Shown here: piece by piece, positions 7,241 through 14,865 of the stretch | Layout: each line of letters starts with the position of its first letter | How positions within the stretch are numbered: position 1 is the stretch's first letter | NCBI GenBank assembly: GCA_003499325.1 | Contig: DNIP01000110.1 | Span: 1-15,433 of the forward strand | Source: Oscillospiraceae bacterium | GTDB lineage: Bacteria; Bacillota; Clostridia; Oscillospirales; Acutalibacteraceae | Reading direction: 5' to 3' | Length of the DNA stretch: 15,433 nucleotides | Notes under the pieces: model-generated | Databases searched by the model: none | What the model saw: the letters and a program-made list of their open reading frames with translations, nothing else | Told to the model about the DNA's origin: nothing | Translations under genes and position numbers: made by a program

Positions 7241-8750
7241 TTTCTTCACCGCCTTCCTTCGCTTTGTTCTTTTTCTTCTGTCGGACGATCAGCACGATCG
7301 CTCCGATGATACCGGCGGCGCCGATGATCGACACCGCGTAGAATCCGTTACTGAAAACAGAACCGCTCGTTATCATTTGCGCGTCTACTGTTCTCGATTC
7401 ACCGGTGGTGAGCTCGCCCATATCCGCCTTAAAATACTGCTGTTGATAGGAGCTGACCCATTCTGAGACCTGCACGCTGCTGCTGCTTGTCGTGCCAAAG
7501 TGGATCTCTGAGCCCTTATACAGTCCGGCGTCGATGATGCGCGCCTTTCCGAGCGACTGATCCTGCAGCGCGAGATTCGCTGTACCGTCATTCTTGTTGC
7601 TGGAATTGTCCATGATCCTTGTCAGACCCATGACCGTGATATTATAACGGCCGTCAACATAAACGCCGCCGCCTTCTTCGCCTGCTTTGTTGCTGACGAT
7701 CTCACAGCTCGAAAGCGCCGTGTTGTCATCGTTGACAAAGATCGCGCCGCCCTGTCGGTTGGCGGAATTACTGCGGAACGTGCAGTTGTGGAACACCATC
7801 GCCTGGTTGTAATCGGGATTGTCGTTGATAAAGACCGCGCCGCCGTCCTGATCCGCGTGATTCGCCGCAAAGATACAGTTTTGGGCTTTGATTACCGTTG
7901 CCTGATATTTTGCCAGATCGTGCGCCGTATAAATCACGCCGCCCTTTTCGCGCGCATAGTTGCCGGAAAAGACTACGTTATCCAGATTGATGACGCCGCG
8001 GTTCGAATAGATCGCGCCGCCGTCATCCTCGCTGTAGCAGTCGTCAATCTTCGCGTTTGAGACGCTGACGGTACCCTTGACCATATAGATGGCGCCGCCG
8101 CAGCAGTTGTCATTGCTCTGCATGGTTTTGCAGCCGTAGATCCTGCCGCCGGTCATGGTGAATTTGGTATCCATGGAGGAACCGTCCAGATAGACGGCAC
8201 CGCCGTCCTCATCGGTTCTGCAATCGTAGATGGTGCCGCTTTGCAGGCGGAATTCGCCGTCCTCCTCGATGTGGACGCCGCCGCCGGTATTGGAGCTTGC
8301 GCCGCCGGTGATGACGCCGCCCCTGACGCCTTTATAGCCGACGCCCTTGGGGTTGCTGTCACGCACGGTAAAGACGGCGTTCTTTTCCACCTTAAAAACG
8401 TAGCCGTTCCTCTTCATTTCATGATTTCTGTCGCGGTGAACATAATGACCGTTGAGGTCAAGCGTGATATGCATGGAAGCGCCCACAGTCAGCTCTGTGT
8501 CCTCGATCCAATCGGAGCCGAGCGTGATGACGACCTCCTTCGCGTGGTCCGCGGTTTGGATCGCCTTTGACCACGCCTCCGCCGGCGAGCTGCATTCGGT
8601 GACAGTCGGCTCTCCCTCTCTCGGGATCTCCTCCATCACCGCTCCCGAGGTGACGCTCTTTGTGTCTACCGCTCCTGCGCTCGGCACAAAGACTGATGTC
8701 AGGAGCAGGCACAACGCGAACAATATGGTGATGATCTTTTTAAGCTTCAT
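7218..8750 (-). CDS. Surface-anchored parallel beta-helix protein
   Basis: A 510-aa exported protein. The signal peptide, residues 1-27, ends SAGA before VDT. Residues about 90-400 form a right-handed parallel beta-helix of the pectate-lyase-like or polymorphic-membrane-protein type. Eight coils carry the turn GG(A/G/V)(I/V), starting near 156, 183, 218, 244, 270, 303, 334 and 360, with Asn/Cys/Asp ladders between. After a Ser-rich spacer (421-435), the tag SGSVFSNG (462-469) precedes a membrane helix, about 470-489, and the basic tail RQKKKNK. I see no catalytic residues of a polysaccharide lyase, so a structural or adhesive role is more likely. The start overlaps the end of the 1146-aa gene by 11 bases, and a GGAG site lies 10 bases before the ATG. 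Its 3' end overlaps the next gene, so translation is probably coupled. Confidence 0.87.
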   Translation of the reverse strand: MKLKKIITILFALCLLLTSVFVPSAGAVDTKSVTSGAVMEEIPREGEPTVTECSSPAEAWSKAIQTADHAKEVVITLGSDWIEDTELTVGASMHITLDLNGHYVHRDRNHEMKRNGYVFKVEKNAVFTVRDSNPKGVGYKGVRGGVITGGASSNTGGGVHIEEDGEFRLQSGTIYDCRTDEDGGAVYLDGSSMDTKFTMTGGRIYGCKTMQSNDNCCGGAIYMVKGTVSVSNAKIDDCYSEDDGGAIYSNRGVINLDNVVFSGNYAREKGGVIYTAHDLAKYQATVIKAQNCIFAANHADQDGGAVFINDNPDYNQAMVFHNCTFRSNSANRQGGAIFVNDDNTALSSCEIVSNKAGEEGGGVYVDGRYNITVMGLTRIMDNSSNKNDGTANLALQDQSLGKARIIDAGLYKGSEIHFGTTSSSSVQVSEWVSSYQQQYFKADMGELTTGESRTVDAQMITSGSVFSNGFYAVSIIGAAGIIGAIVLIVRQKKKNKAKEGGEENDQNKGA

Positions 8751-11700
8751 CTGCTGTCTGCTCCTTTCCTTCTTCCTTCTTTTTCTTTTTAGCGTATATG
8801 ACGGCCGCCGCTATGGACGCGAGCAATATGCCTGCCCCGACATAGATCAAGGCGGTTCCGTCGGAGAAGATCGAGGAGGTGGTCGATGCGGAATTATCAG
8901 GCTTCCAGATCGCGTACAGGATGACAGTGTCGCCCTTTTTGCTTGTAAGGTTGATCACGGACGCGTCCTTTGCGTACATCTTGCCCATACCGTCCTTCTG
9001 CGTGTTCCAGCCGACAAAGGTGTAGTTCTTGCGTAAAAGCGTAGTATTCGGCAATTGGAACTCTTCGTCGTAGTGGAGCGTTTTAGAGGTTACGGTTCCT
9101 TTTACGTCATAGCTCTTTTTTATCCTGCCGGTTTTCTCGACCAGCTTATCGGTGCCGTTCTTCTCAAATTTCAGAAAATAGTTGTTCGGCAGAAGCTTCG
9201 CGGTAAGGGTAACGGAATCGTTGATGAAGGTAAACTCGTATTTGTTGGTATACTTGTCTTTATTCGCTTCATCATCGGATACATCGTTGATGATTCCGTG
9301 ACCTTCCATCTCAAAATCATCGATATAATAGCCGGCGGGAGCCTTTATGTTCTCAAAGCTCACGGTTGTGTTCGCGTGAGATGACGTCTCATATGCTTCT
9401 TTTCCGTCCACGATGACGCTCAGATGCAAAAGGAAAACGAATTTGACGTTGATCGCCTTGGTGATGGTCGGATAGACGTTGCTGCCGGACTTGAAGGTCA
9501 TCTTGTAGGTGCTGTGATGATTGCTCTTGTGATTACTGCTCACCTTCCACTTGAAGCCCGTGTTGTCAACCGACTCGATGGTGTCCTCTCCGGGGAAGGA
9601 GACGTTTTCCATGGTGATGTTTTCACCCTTTGCCGTCCATGTCATTCCGTACTGATCGACTGCCGAAACGGTGATGACGCCGGTGGTGTCGATACTCTTA
9701 GGCATATCGACCTCAAACGCGTCGGGGTCGGGATAGGGATATTTGTCGCCGCCGATGTCGATCCTCGTATTCTTTTTTTCATCGCCGTAGACTTTATGCA
9801 CGACATGGCGCGAGGCTACATTGACGTCGTTGATCTTGATTGTCACATCGCCCTCAAAGTCACGCGGAAGCGCCGCAGTGCCAAAGGAAGTGATAAAATC
9901 GACCGAGGAGGGAAAGTTATCGGAGCCACAGTCGTAATCATAGGTGTAAGAGCCGCCGCTGTGATCTATGGATTCATGAAAATACCCGGAACTGTTAAGC
10001 AGCGTCTCACTGCCTACACCCTTATCGCTTTTGCCGTAGATATTGAAATAAGCATAATCCCAGTCGTCAGCGTCATCTGTCACTTCGATATAGATCTGTA
10101 TCTTGTAGCTGCTGTTGTTGGCTGTCTGCATCGTCTTGACCAGGTTAACCTCTTTGACGCCCTCGTCGCGGTTGATCTTGAACTTGTTGTTATCGCAATA
10201 GAAGATATCCGCGGGAGCACCCTCGTTGAATTCGCCGAAGCCGGAGGTTATGTCCCTGCTTTCGGCATTGTCGGGGGGAGTGATGCCGATCGTCGAGCCG
10301 CTCGGAAATCTGCCCTTGACCTGAATGGGAGCCATCTCTCTGAAGCAGATATTCGATGAGTTACCGTTAGCCGTGCAGTCGGTGACCCTTGTTTTACCGC
10401 CCAGGAGGATCAGGGAGCCGGCATAGAAGTTGATTCCAGCGCCGCTCACGGACATACAGCTGGTGATCTCGCTCGATTGCAGGCTCAGCGTACCGCTGGT
10501 GTCCATATAAATGCCGCCGCCGCTGTTCTCGGACGAGCAGCCGTTGATGGTGCAGCGCTCCAGGCTGAGCGTTCCGTGTGAATTCAGACAGCCGCCGTTG
10601 GTCTTACAGCTGTTATTGGACATATCCGCGTCGGTGAACGCTGCCGTTGTGCCGGAGTTCGCCCACATACCGCCGCCGGCTTCATCGGCGATATTATTGT
10701 TCATCGTTGCTTTATTGACGGTGAGGTCGCCTCTGTAGAGATTGACGCCCGCGCCCACCTTGCCGACGTTGTCTGAGAGCGTGCAGTTATTGAGCACGGT
10801 GGTGCAGCCGCTCGCGTCAATGTACATGCCGCCGCCCCTATTAGCCGCCTTGTTGGCGGAGACGGTGCAATCCGTCAGCGTCATGTTCTTGTGGTTGGTT
10901 ACGCCGCCGCCGTTCACAGCGCCGTTATTCTGGGTGATATCGGTCTTGGTAAGGGTCGCCTCTCCGTTTGACCAGATACCGCCGCCACCGCCTTTATCGG
11001 TTATGATATTGCCCTTTATCCTACAGTCTTTGAGCGTCAGCGTACCGCTGTTGGCGATACCCGCGCCGTCGCGCGCCTGATTGCCGGTGATTTCACACCC
11101 GGTCAGCGTGGCGGTTGATTTTTCATCTATATACAGCGCGCCGCCGTTTTTGTCGGCAATATTGTTCTTGAACTTGCAGTTTGTCAGCTCAACCGTGCTT
11201 TTCTCTACCCTGATGCCGCCGCCGTACGGTGCTCTGTTATCGGAGATGTTCATATCGCTCATGACCAGCTTGCTGTCATTGAGAACGCGGATCGCTCCGC
11301 CGTACTCGTCATGTCTGCCGCCGGATAACGTGGAGGTTCCCTCCTTACCGGTGCCTTTGATCGTAAGGCTGGAGCCGTCGGTTACCTTGATAATTGAGGG
11401 GCCATCATATTTTTGAGAAAGGGAATAGCCGTTGGTGTTGAGGACATGGGCTTTTCCGTCGCTGATGACCATCTCCTCTGTCAGCTCGATGTTGTCTGTC
11501 AGCTCGGTCGTTCCGTTGTGTAACGCCAGCTTCAGCGCTTCCTGCGTATTGACCTCGTTCTCATCTTCGAGCGTCTCAAGGTATATGATCGGGTAAATGA
11601 GGAATCTTCCTGTTTCATGCCCGGAATCTCTTTTCGCCACGACGGTCGGACGGTCGAGGGTGAGCTTGTCTGTTTCTTTCTTATACATTTCGCCGTCGAT

Positions 11701-12180
11701 ATAGACGACAAAATACTCACTGCTCTTTGTTTGCGAAAAGGTATCGTAGTTGACTAACGTGGTTCCCTCATCTAAGAATTTGCCTTTAGTCGCGTTCCTG
11801 ATATATACGCGTTTTGACTCGTCCTCTATCGTCTCAAGGTATACCACCGGGTGACGGGGTCTATTGGGATCGAAGGATTTTTTCTTCACCTTGACCATTC
11901 GGTCGATGGTGATCTCGTCCTCGCTCTCCTGATACAGCTCGTCGTCGATATAGACGGAGAAAGCTTTATAATCCTTCCTGTTGTATTCATTAATGTTGGT
12001 TAGCGTTACGCCTTTTTCCAGCTTATCGCCTTTTCTCAAGCTGATAAAATACACACGTTCTCCTTTGGTGCGATCTTGTGCCGCGACGGTCGGGATCCCG
12101 ATCGCCGTCGTTGCCATCACCAAAAAGAGCACCAGCATCATCGATAGCGTCCGCATGGGGAATGAAAGGCTTTTCTTCAT
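8740..12180 (-). CDS. Large surface beta-helix protein with InlB-type repeat and C-terminal anchor
   Basis: An exported protein of 1146 aa (1149 from the GTG at 12189; numbering follows that). Signal peptide to about 37 (TVAA). Two copies of an unrecognised ~80-residue module, about 46-124 and 128-210, each end VYLET(I/L)EDE or IYLETLEDE. A parallel beta-helix spans about 285-610, with 12 GG(A/G)(I/V/M/L) turns spaced almost exactly 26 residues. Beta-rich, Ig-like sequence fills 620-1000. An InlB B-repeat/Flg_new-type domain, about 1002-1095, has FVGWNTQKDG and VILYAIWK. The tag SSIFSDG (1105-1111), a membrane helix and AKKKKKEEGK close the protein. The beta-helix is plausibly a stalk or adhesin. 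I chose ATG 12180 because AGGA lies about 10 bases upstream; the GTG at 12189 would sit on its own RBS. The preceding gene ends 35 bases upstream. Confidence 0.88.
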   Translation of the reverse strand: MKKSLSFPMRTLSMMLVLFLVMATTAIGIPTVAAQDRTKGERVYFISLRKGDKLEKGVTLTNINEYNRKDYKAFSVYIDDELYQESEDEITIDRMVKVKKKSFDPNRPRHPVVYLETIEDESKRVYIRNATKGKFLDEGTTLVNYDTFSQTKSSEYFVVYIDGEMYKKETDKLTLDRPTVVAKRDSGHETGRFLIYPIIYLETLEDENEVNTQEALKLALHNGTTELTDNIELTEEMVISDGKAHVLNTNGYSLSQKYDGPSIIKVTDGSSLTIKGTGKEGTSTLSGGRHDEYGGAIRVLNDSKLVMSDMNISDNRAPYGGGIRVEKSTVELTNCKFKNNIADKNGGALYIDEKSTATLTGCEITGNQARDGAGIANSGTLTLKDCRIKGNIITDKGGGGGIWSNGEATLTKTDITQNNGAVNGGGVTNHKNMTLTDCTVSANKAANRGGGMYIDASGCTTVLNNCTLSDNVGKVGAGVNLYRGDLTVNKATMNNNIADEAGGGMWANSGTTAAFTDADMSNNSCKTNGGCLNSHGTLSLERCTINGCSSENSGGGIYMDTSGTLSLQSSEITSCMSVSGAGINFYAGSLILLGGKTRVTDCTANGNSSNICFREMAPIQVKGRFPSGSTIGITPPDNAESRDITSGFGEFNEGAPADIFYCDNNKFKINRDEGVKEVNLVKTMQTANNSSYKIQIYIEVTDDADDWDYAYFNIYGKSDKGVGSETLLNSSGYFHESIDHSGGSYTYDYDCGSDNFPSSVDFITSFGTAALPRDFEGDVTIKINDVNVASRHVVHKVYGDEKKNTRIDIGGDKYPYPDPDAFEVDMPKSIDTTGVITVSAVDQYGMTWTAKGENITMENVSFPGEDTIESVDNTGFKWKVSSNHKSNHHSTYKMTFKSGSNVYPTITKAINVKFVFLLHLSVIVDGKEAYETSSHANTTVSFENIKAPAGYYIDDFEMEGHGIINDVSDDEANKDKYTNKYEFTFINDSVTLTAKLLPNNYFLKFEKNGTDKLVEKTGRIKKSYDVKGTVTSKTLHYDEEFQLPNTTLLRKNYTFVGWNTQKDGMGKMYAKDASVINLTSKKGDTVILYAIWKPDNSASTTSSIFSDGTALIYVGAGILLASIAAAVIYAKKKKKEEGKEQTADEA
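11560..12054 (-). repeat. Tandem duplication of an ~80-residue N-terminal module
   Basis: Within the 1146-aa protein, residues about 46-124 and 128-210 align. Both start with VYFI- or VYIR-like sequence. Both contain (K)G(V/T)TL(T/V)N, (V)VYIDxE(L/M)Y(Q/K)xE and (I/L)T(I/L)DR. Both end (V/I)(V/I)YLET(I/L)EDE. Divergence at the protein level is substantial, so the duplication is old. The module resembles nothing I can name. Confidence 0.75.
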
Positions 12181-12215
12181 TTTGTTCACTTCCTTTTCAT
12201 AGGTTGCGCCGTATC

Positions 12216-14654
12216 TCAGGACGCCCTTCTCTCTCTTCTTTTCCTGGAGGAAAAGCTGATCAGCAACATCAGCCCGACGCCTGCTATCAGGCCTAAGATC
12301 ACTCCGAGCATCAGCGAGCCGCCGGAGAATACGGAGCCTGATATCAGACCCTTGACGGGTGTTGTATCACGCTTAAAGAACACATAGGTGCCCTTGTTGG
12401 GGTCGTTGTAGGAGTAGTCGGATTTTGCATCGGTCAGGTTCTGCACCGCCTCGTCGCCGAACATATGGATGCCGGTAGAGTAGCCCTCGGGAGCATCGCC
12501 TTCACCGAGCTTGAGCTTTAAGGAATCGGCGAGGATCGGCATGCCGTTCTCATACTTTACGCTGTAGAGCGCCAGCCACTGCTGACCGACGTCGCCGTTG
12601 AGGTCGGCGCGGTCGAGGAGGATCTCGTGGTTCTCCTTCTCCACGTTGCTGCTGCCGTCGGTACGGTTGCAGGGAACATACCGATAATACGCGGTCTGGT
12701 TCTGTATCATCATCTCTTTACCGGTTTTGGTATCGGTGGCGGTAATGTCGGCTTTCTCTACAATGTATTTCGGAATGGGAGTAAACTTCACCTTGTAGTA
12801 CGCCATCATCTCGGTAACGGTGAAGTAGATAGAAAAGCCCGCGAGGAGCGCCGAAACAAGCGCAAAGCCGACAGAAAGATATTTGCACAGAGTTGATTTT
12901 GCGGGGCCCTCCTGCATCGCCTTCCTCGCCGCTTCTTCGGCTTTCGGAATATCTCTGGTTTGAAGGCTGTTGATCCGCCTGGTCAATTGTCTAACAGATG
13001 TATCTTGTCCGTATCGACCGAATTTCTCCAAATAAGCGTTAGATTTTGAATAATCCAAGCTTTGGTTTAAATCGCTCAGTTGCTTTTGCAGATCTCCAAG
13101 CCTCGTTATAGCCCTTTCCCCTGTTTTTGCGATCATCTTGCTCGCTATGCCTGTACCAAGTGCCACCGCTCCGGTTGCCGCGGTACAGCTCCAGAGGACG
13201 ATACTGAGGGTGCTTAGCTTAAATCCGGAGTTGGTTTTGCTTGCGCTTGTGCTTGCGTCCGTGCGCAGCGCGGCGTCGGTCAGCGCGACGCCGCCGCTTT
13301 CATATATCTCGCGGTTGACTCCCTCATAGATAGAGGCGGGCTTCACCTTATCGAGATCAACGCTGTTAAATCCCTTTTCGTCCGTGAAAGCCATGATGAT
13401 CATATCCTTGATGGACAAAAAGTCGAGTCCGGCGATCTGACCGCCCGAGAGCGCGTCTGCGATCGGATACAGGGCGCGGATCTTCTTCTCGCTGTTGAAC
13501 TCAGACACGTCCTTTTGGAAGAAATCCAGCAGCGTACCTTTTTCATACTTTATTGCTTCAAGAAAATCGTGGACAGCGATATCCTCCGCCGCCTTGCCGC
13601 CGTCAAGCAATAGATTATGCTTGTCGAGCTCCTCATCCATCGCCTTGGCAAGTTCTTCATCAGATGAATTTTCGTTTACTTTAGTGTTTGTATCACTTTC
13701 GATCTCAGTATCGATTACTTCATCAGCGCTGTCGACCGCGTTGTCGTAGTTGAGCAGGAGCTCGTTGAACGTGCTCCACTTTTCACGGATTTTCTTGGCG
13801 GTATCGTAATACCTCTTGTCGAGCTCCTGATCGATCTCGGAGGGAGTAAAGCCGGGGTTCTCCTCCTTCACGCTATTTGTCAGCGCCTGAAGATCGGTTT
13901 CCAAAAAGCGGTCGAGCCATGTATTGTCGGAGGAATCCGACGCCTTAGTCAGCTCGGTCTCCATCAGCATGACAGCCTGACCGTTGCCCTGCATGAGGAG
14001 GGTGAGGATGTCGCAGTGCTCCTTCTTCTCTTCCTCCGAGAGGGCTTTGTAGGCCTCGTCGCCCATTTCATACTTGGTCTCGTTCATCAAGAGGTCGCCC
14101 AGCGGCTTGCCGCTCGTATCGTCGTCGGTCAGCTTGTTGAGCAGCATCCTATAATAGTCAGCGCGCTTGTAGTTGGCGGAATCCTGTGGCTTTTTCAGGT
14201 TCTCACGATACTCGCTGAGCGTAGAGATAAAGCGGTCGACAAAGGGCTTGATATGGGTGTCCATATGATCCTGCATCAGTTGTTCATATCCCTGATAGCT
14301 AAATCCGCCTCTCATGTTCATGACCGCAAGGTCGGTGATCGCGTCAGCGGCGTCATCGGTGGTCTTGTAGCCCAGATAGACGATCTTCTGGTTGGGGCCT
14401 TCTTTGAGGGCGTTCGTAGTGCCGGCGCCCTCGTTGAGGTCGGCATAGTTGCCCTTGTCGTCGGCGAAGATGGTGTAGCCCTCTTCAAGAAGCTCCTTTG
14501 AGGCTTCCTCAGAGGTCACGCCCATTCCGACCTTGACCTCGCTGATATACTTCTTACCGCTGTTCGCGGCGGACGCTGTCACCTGCGCCGGAGAGAGCAC
14601 GAGCATGGTCATGCACAGCAGCGCCGAGGTGATGATGGTCAGTATTTTCTTCAT
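12216..14654 (-). CDS. Exported MABP-like membrane protein with cytoplasmic coiled-coil loop
   Basis: An 812-aa protein, first gene of the operon. Signal peptide to about 30 (TASAA). An MABP-like module, 36-118, has KYISEVKVG, YADLNEGAG (70-78), KIVYLGYKTT (90-99) and AITDLAVM. A charged helical region, 125-470, contains KIRALYPIADAL (391-402). TM1 is about 479-504, followed by a basic, probably coiled-coil loop, 505-589, and TM2 about 591-616. A second MABP-like module, about 632-765, has RADLNGDVGQQWLALYS and TYVFFKRD. The tag SGSVFSGG (772-779), TM3 and the tail RKRRERRAS end it. Signal peptide plus charge distribution put both MABP-like modules outside and the coiled-coil loop inside. Start: GGAGGT lies 7 bases before the ATG. 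It is related to the partial gene at the right edge and to the 1669-aa protein. Function unknown; sensing or membrane binding is inferred. Confidence 0.88.
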   Translation of the reverse strand: MKKILTIITSALLCMTMLVLSPAQVTASAANSGKKYISEVKVGMGVTSEEASKELLEEGYTIFADDKGNYADLNEGAGTTNALKEGPNQKIVYLGYKTTDDAADAITDLAVMNMRGGFSYQGYEQLMQDHMDTHIKPFVDRFISTLSEYRENLKKPQDSANYKRADYYRMLLNKLTDDDTSGKPLGDLLMNETKYEMGDEAYKALSEEEKKEHCDILTLLMQGNGQAVMLMETELTKASDSSDNTWLDRFLETDLQALTNSVKEENPGFTPSEIDQELDKRYYDTAKKIREKWSTFNELLLNYDNAVDSADEVIDTEIESDTNTKVNENSSDEELAKAMDEELDKHNLLLDGGKAAEDIAVHDFLEAIKYEKGTLLDFFQKDVSEFNSEKKIRALYPIADALSGGQIAGLDFLSIKDMIIMAFTDEKGFNSVDLDKVKPASIYEGVNREIYESGGVALTDAALRTDASTSASKTNSGFKLSTLSIVLWSCTAATGAVALGTGIASKMIAKTGERAITRLGDLQKQLSDLNQSLDYSKSNAYLEKFGRYGQDTSVRQLTRRINSLQTRDIPKAEEAARKAMQEGPAKSTLCKYLSVGFALVSALLAGFSIYFTVTEMMAYYKVKFTPIPKYIVEKADITATDTKTGKEMMIQNQTAYYRYVPCNRTDGSSNVEKENHEILLDRADLNGDVGQQWLALYSVKYENGMPILADSLKLKLGEGDAPEGYSTGIHMFGDEAVQNLTDAKSDYSYNDPNKGTYVFFKRDTTPVKGLISGSVFSGGSLMLGVILGLIAGVGLMLLISFSSRKRRERRAS
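12312..12764 (-). repeat. Duplicated 3' segment, copy 1 (in the 812-aa gene)
   Basis: This segment encodes the C-terminal MABP-like module and tag of the 812-aa protein. It aligns with 14977-15432, with two short in-frame length differences. Nucleotide identity is high: 12559-12607 is identical over 49 bases to 15221-15269. Identity drops abruptly at the final membrane helix, where the two proteins have unrelated tails. Confidence 0.85.
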
Positions 14655-14665
14655 TATGTACCTCC

Positions 14666-14731
14666 GTTTTATATACTAAAACCATTTTACAATGCTATCA
14701 TAACATAAGAAGGGGGACAATAGGGGGACAA
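14666..14731 (-). promoter_or_regulatory. Probable operon promoter with extended -10 and 11-bp direct repeat
   Basis: On the minus strand, TGTTATGAT (14705-14697) matches an extended -10 (TGnTATAAT), 43 bases ahead of the ATG at 14654. No good -35 is seen at 17 bp. That position is instead covered by two identical 10-base repeats, AGGGGGACAA on the + strand (14711-14720 and 14722-14731). They are spaced 11 bp, so they lie on one face of the helix, as expected for an activator or repressor operator. A small stem, GTTTTA (14666-14671) with TAAAAC (14677-14682), sits just before the GGAGGT site and might modulate translation. This is inference from pattern only. Confidence 0.5.
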
Positions 14732-14765
14732 ATAGGAATAATTATTAAAAATTTTTAAAAAAAAT

Positions 14766-14799
14766 CAAAAAAGTTATCGCTCAACTGAGCGACAGCCCC
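14766..14799 (-). terminator. Distal terminator of the upstream paralogue gene
   Basis: GTTATCGCTC (14773-14782) pairs with GAGCGACAGC (14787-14796). Read on the minus strand there is one mismatch and one G-U pair, loop AGTT, and the hairpin is followed by TTTTTTGATTTTTTTT. It belongs to the same GGCTRTCGC hairpin family as 603-641. It insulates the operon promoter from transcription arriving from the right. Confidence 0.75.
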
Positions 14800-14817
14800 T
14801 CAGAGGGTAGAAAAGCC

Positions 14818-14853
14818 TAAAAGGGCTATCGCGCAGATGAACGCGACAGCCCC
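14818..14853 (-). terminator. Proximal terminator of the upstream paralogue gene
   Basis: GGGCTATCGCG (14823-14833) pairs with CGCGACAGCCC (14842-14852). The one non-Watson-Crick position is A-C on the + strand but G-U in minus-strand RNA, so the hairpin is built for the minus strand. TTTTAGGCTTTT follows. It lies 13 bases beyond the stop codon at 14866. Confidence 0.8.
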
Positions 14854-14865
14854 TGATGTGGTTTG

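Noticed and set aside
9040..9054. LPNTT in the 1146-aa protein as a sortase LPXTG-type signal
   Set aside because: It lies at residues 1046-1050 inside the InlB-type repeat, about 60 residues before the membrane helix. A sortase signal sits immediately before that helix, where SSIFSDG is found instead.
9424..10359. Long + strand open frame (311 codons) and other long antisense frames, e.g. 2087-2893 and 5903-6553
   Set aside because: They lie wholly or mostly opposite strongly supported minus-strand genes. They translate to low-complexity Arg/Val/Ile-rich sequence without domains, as expected for antisense shadows.
7218..12180. Polysaccharide lyase or pectinase function for the two beta-helix proteins
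   Set aside because: The fold is shared with such enzymes, but I see no conserved catalytic or calcium-binding residue set. The coils are short, Gly-rich turns typical of structural or adhesive solenoids.
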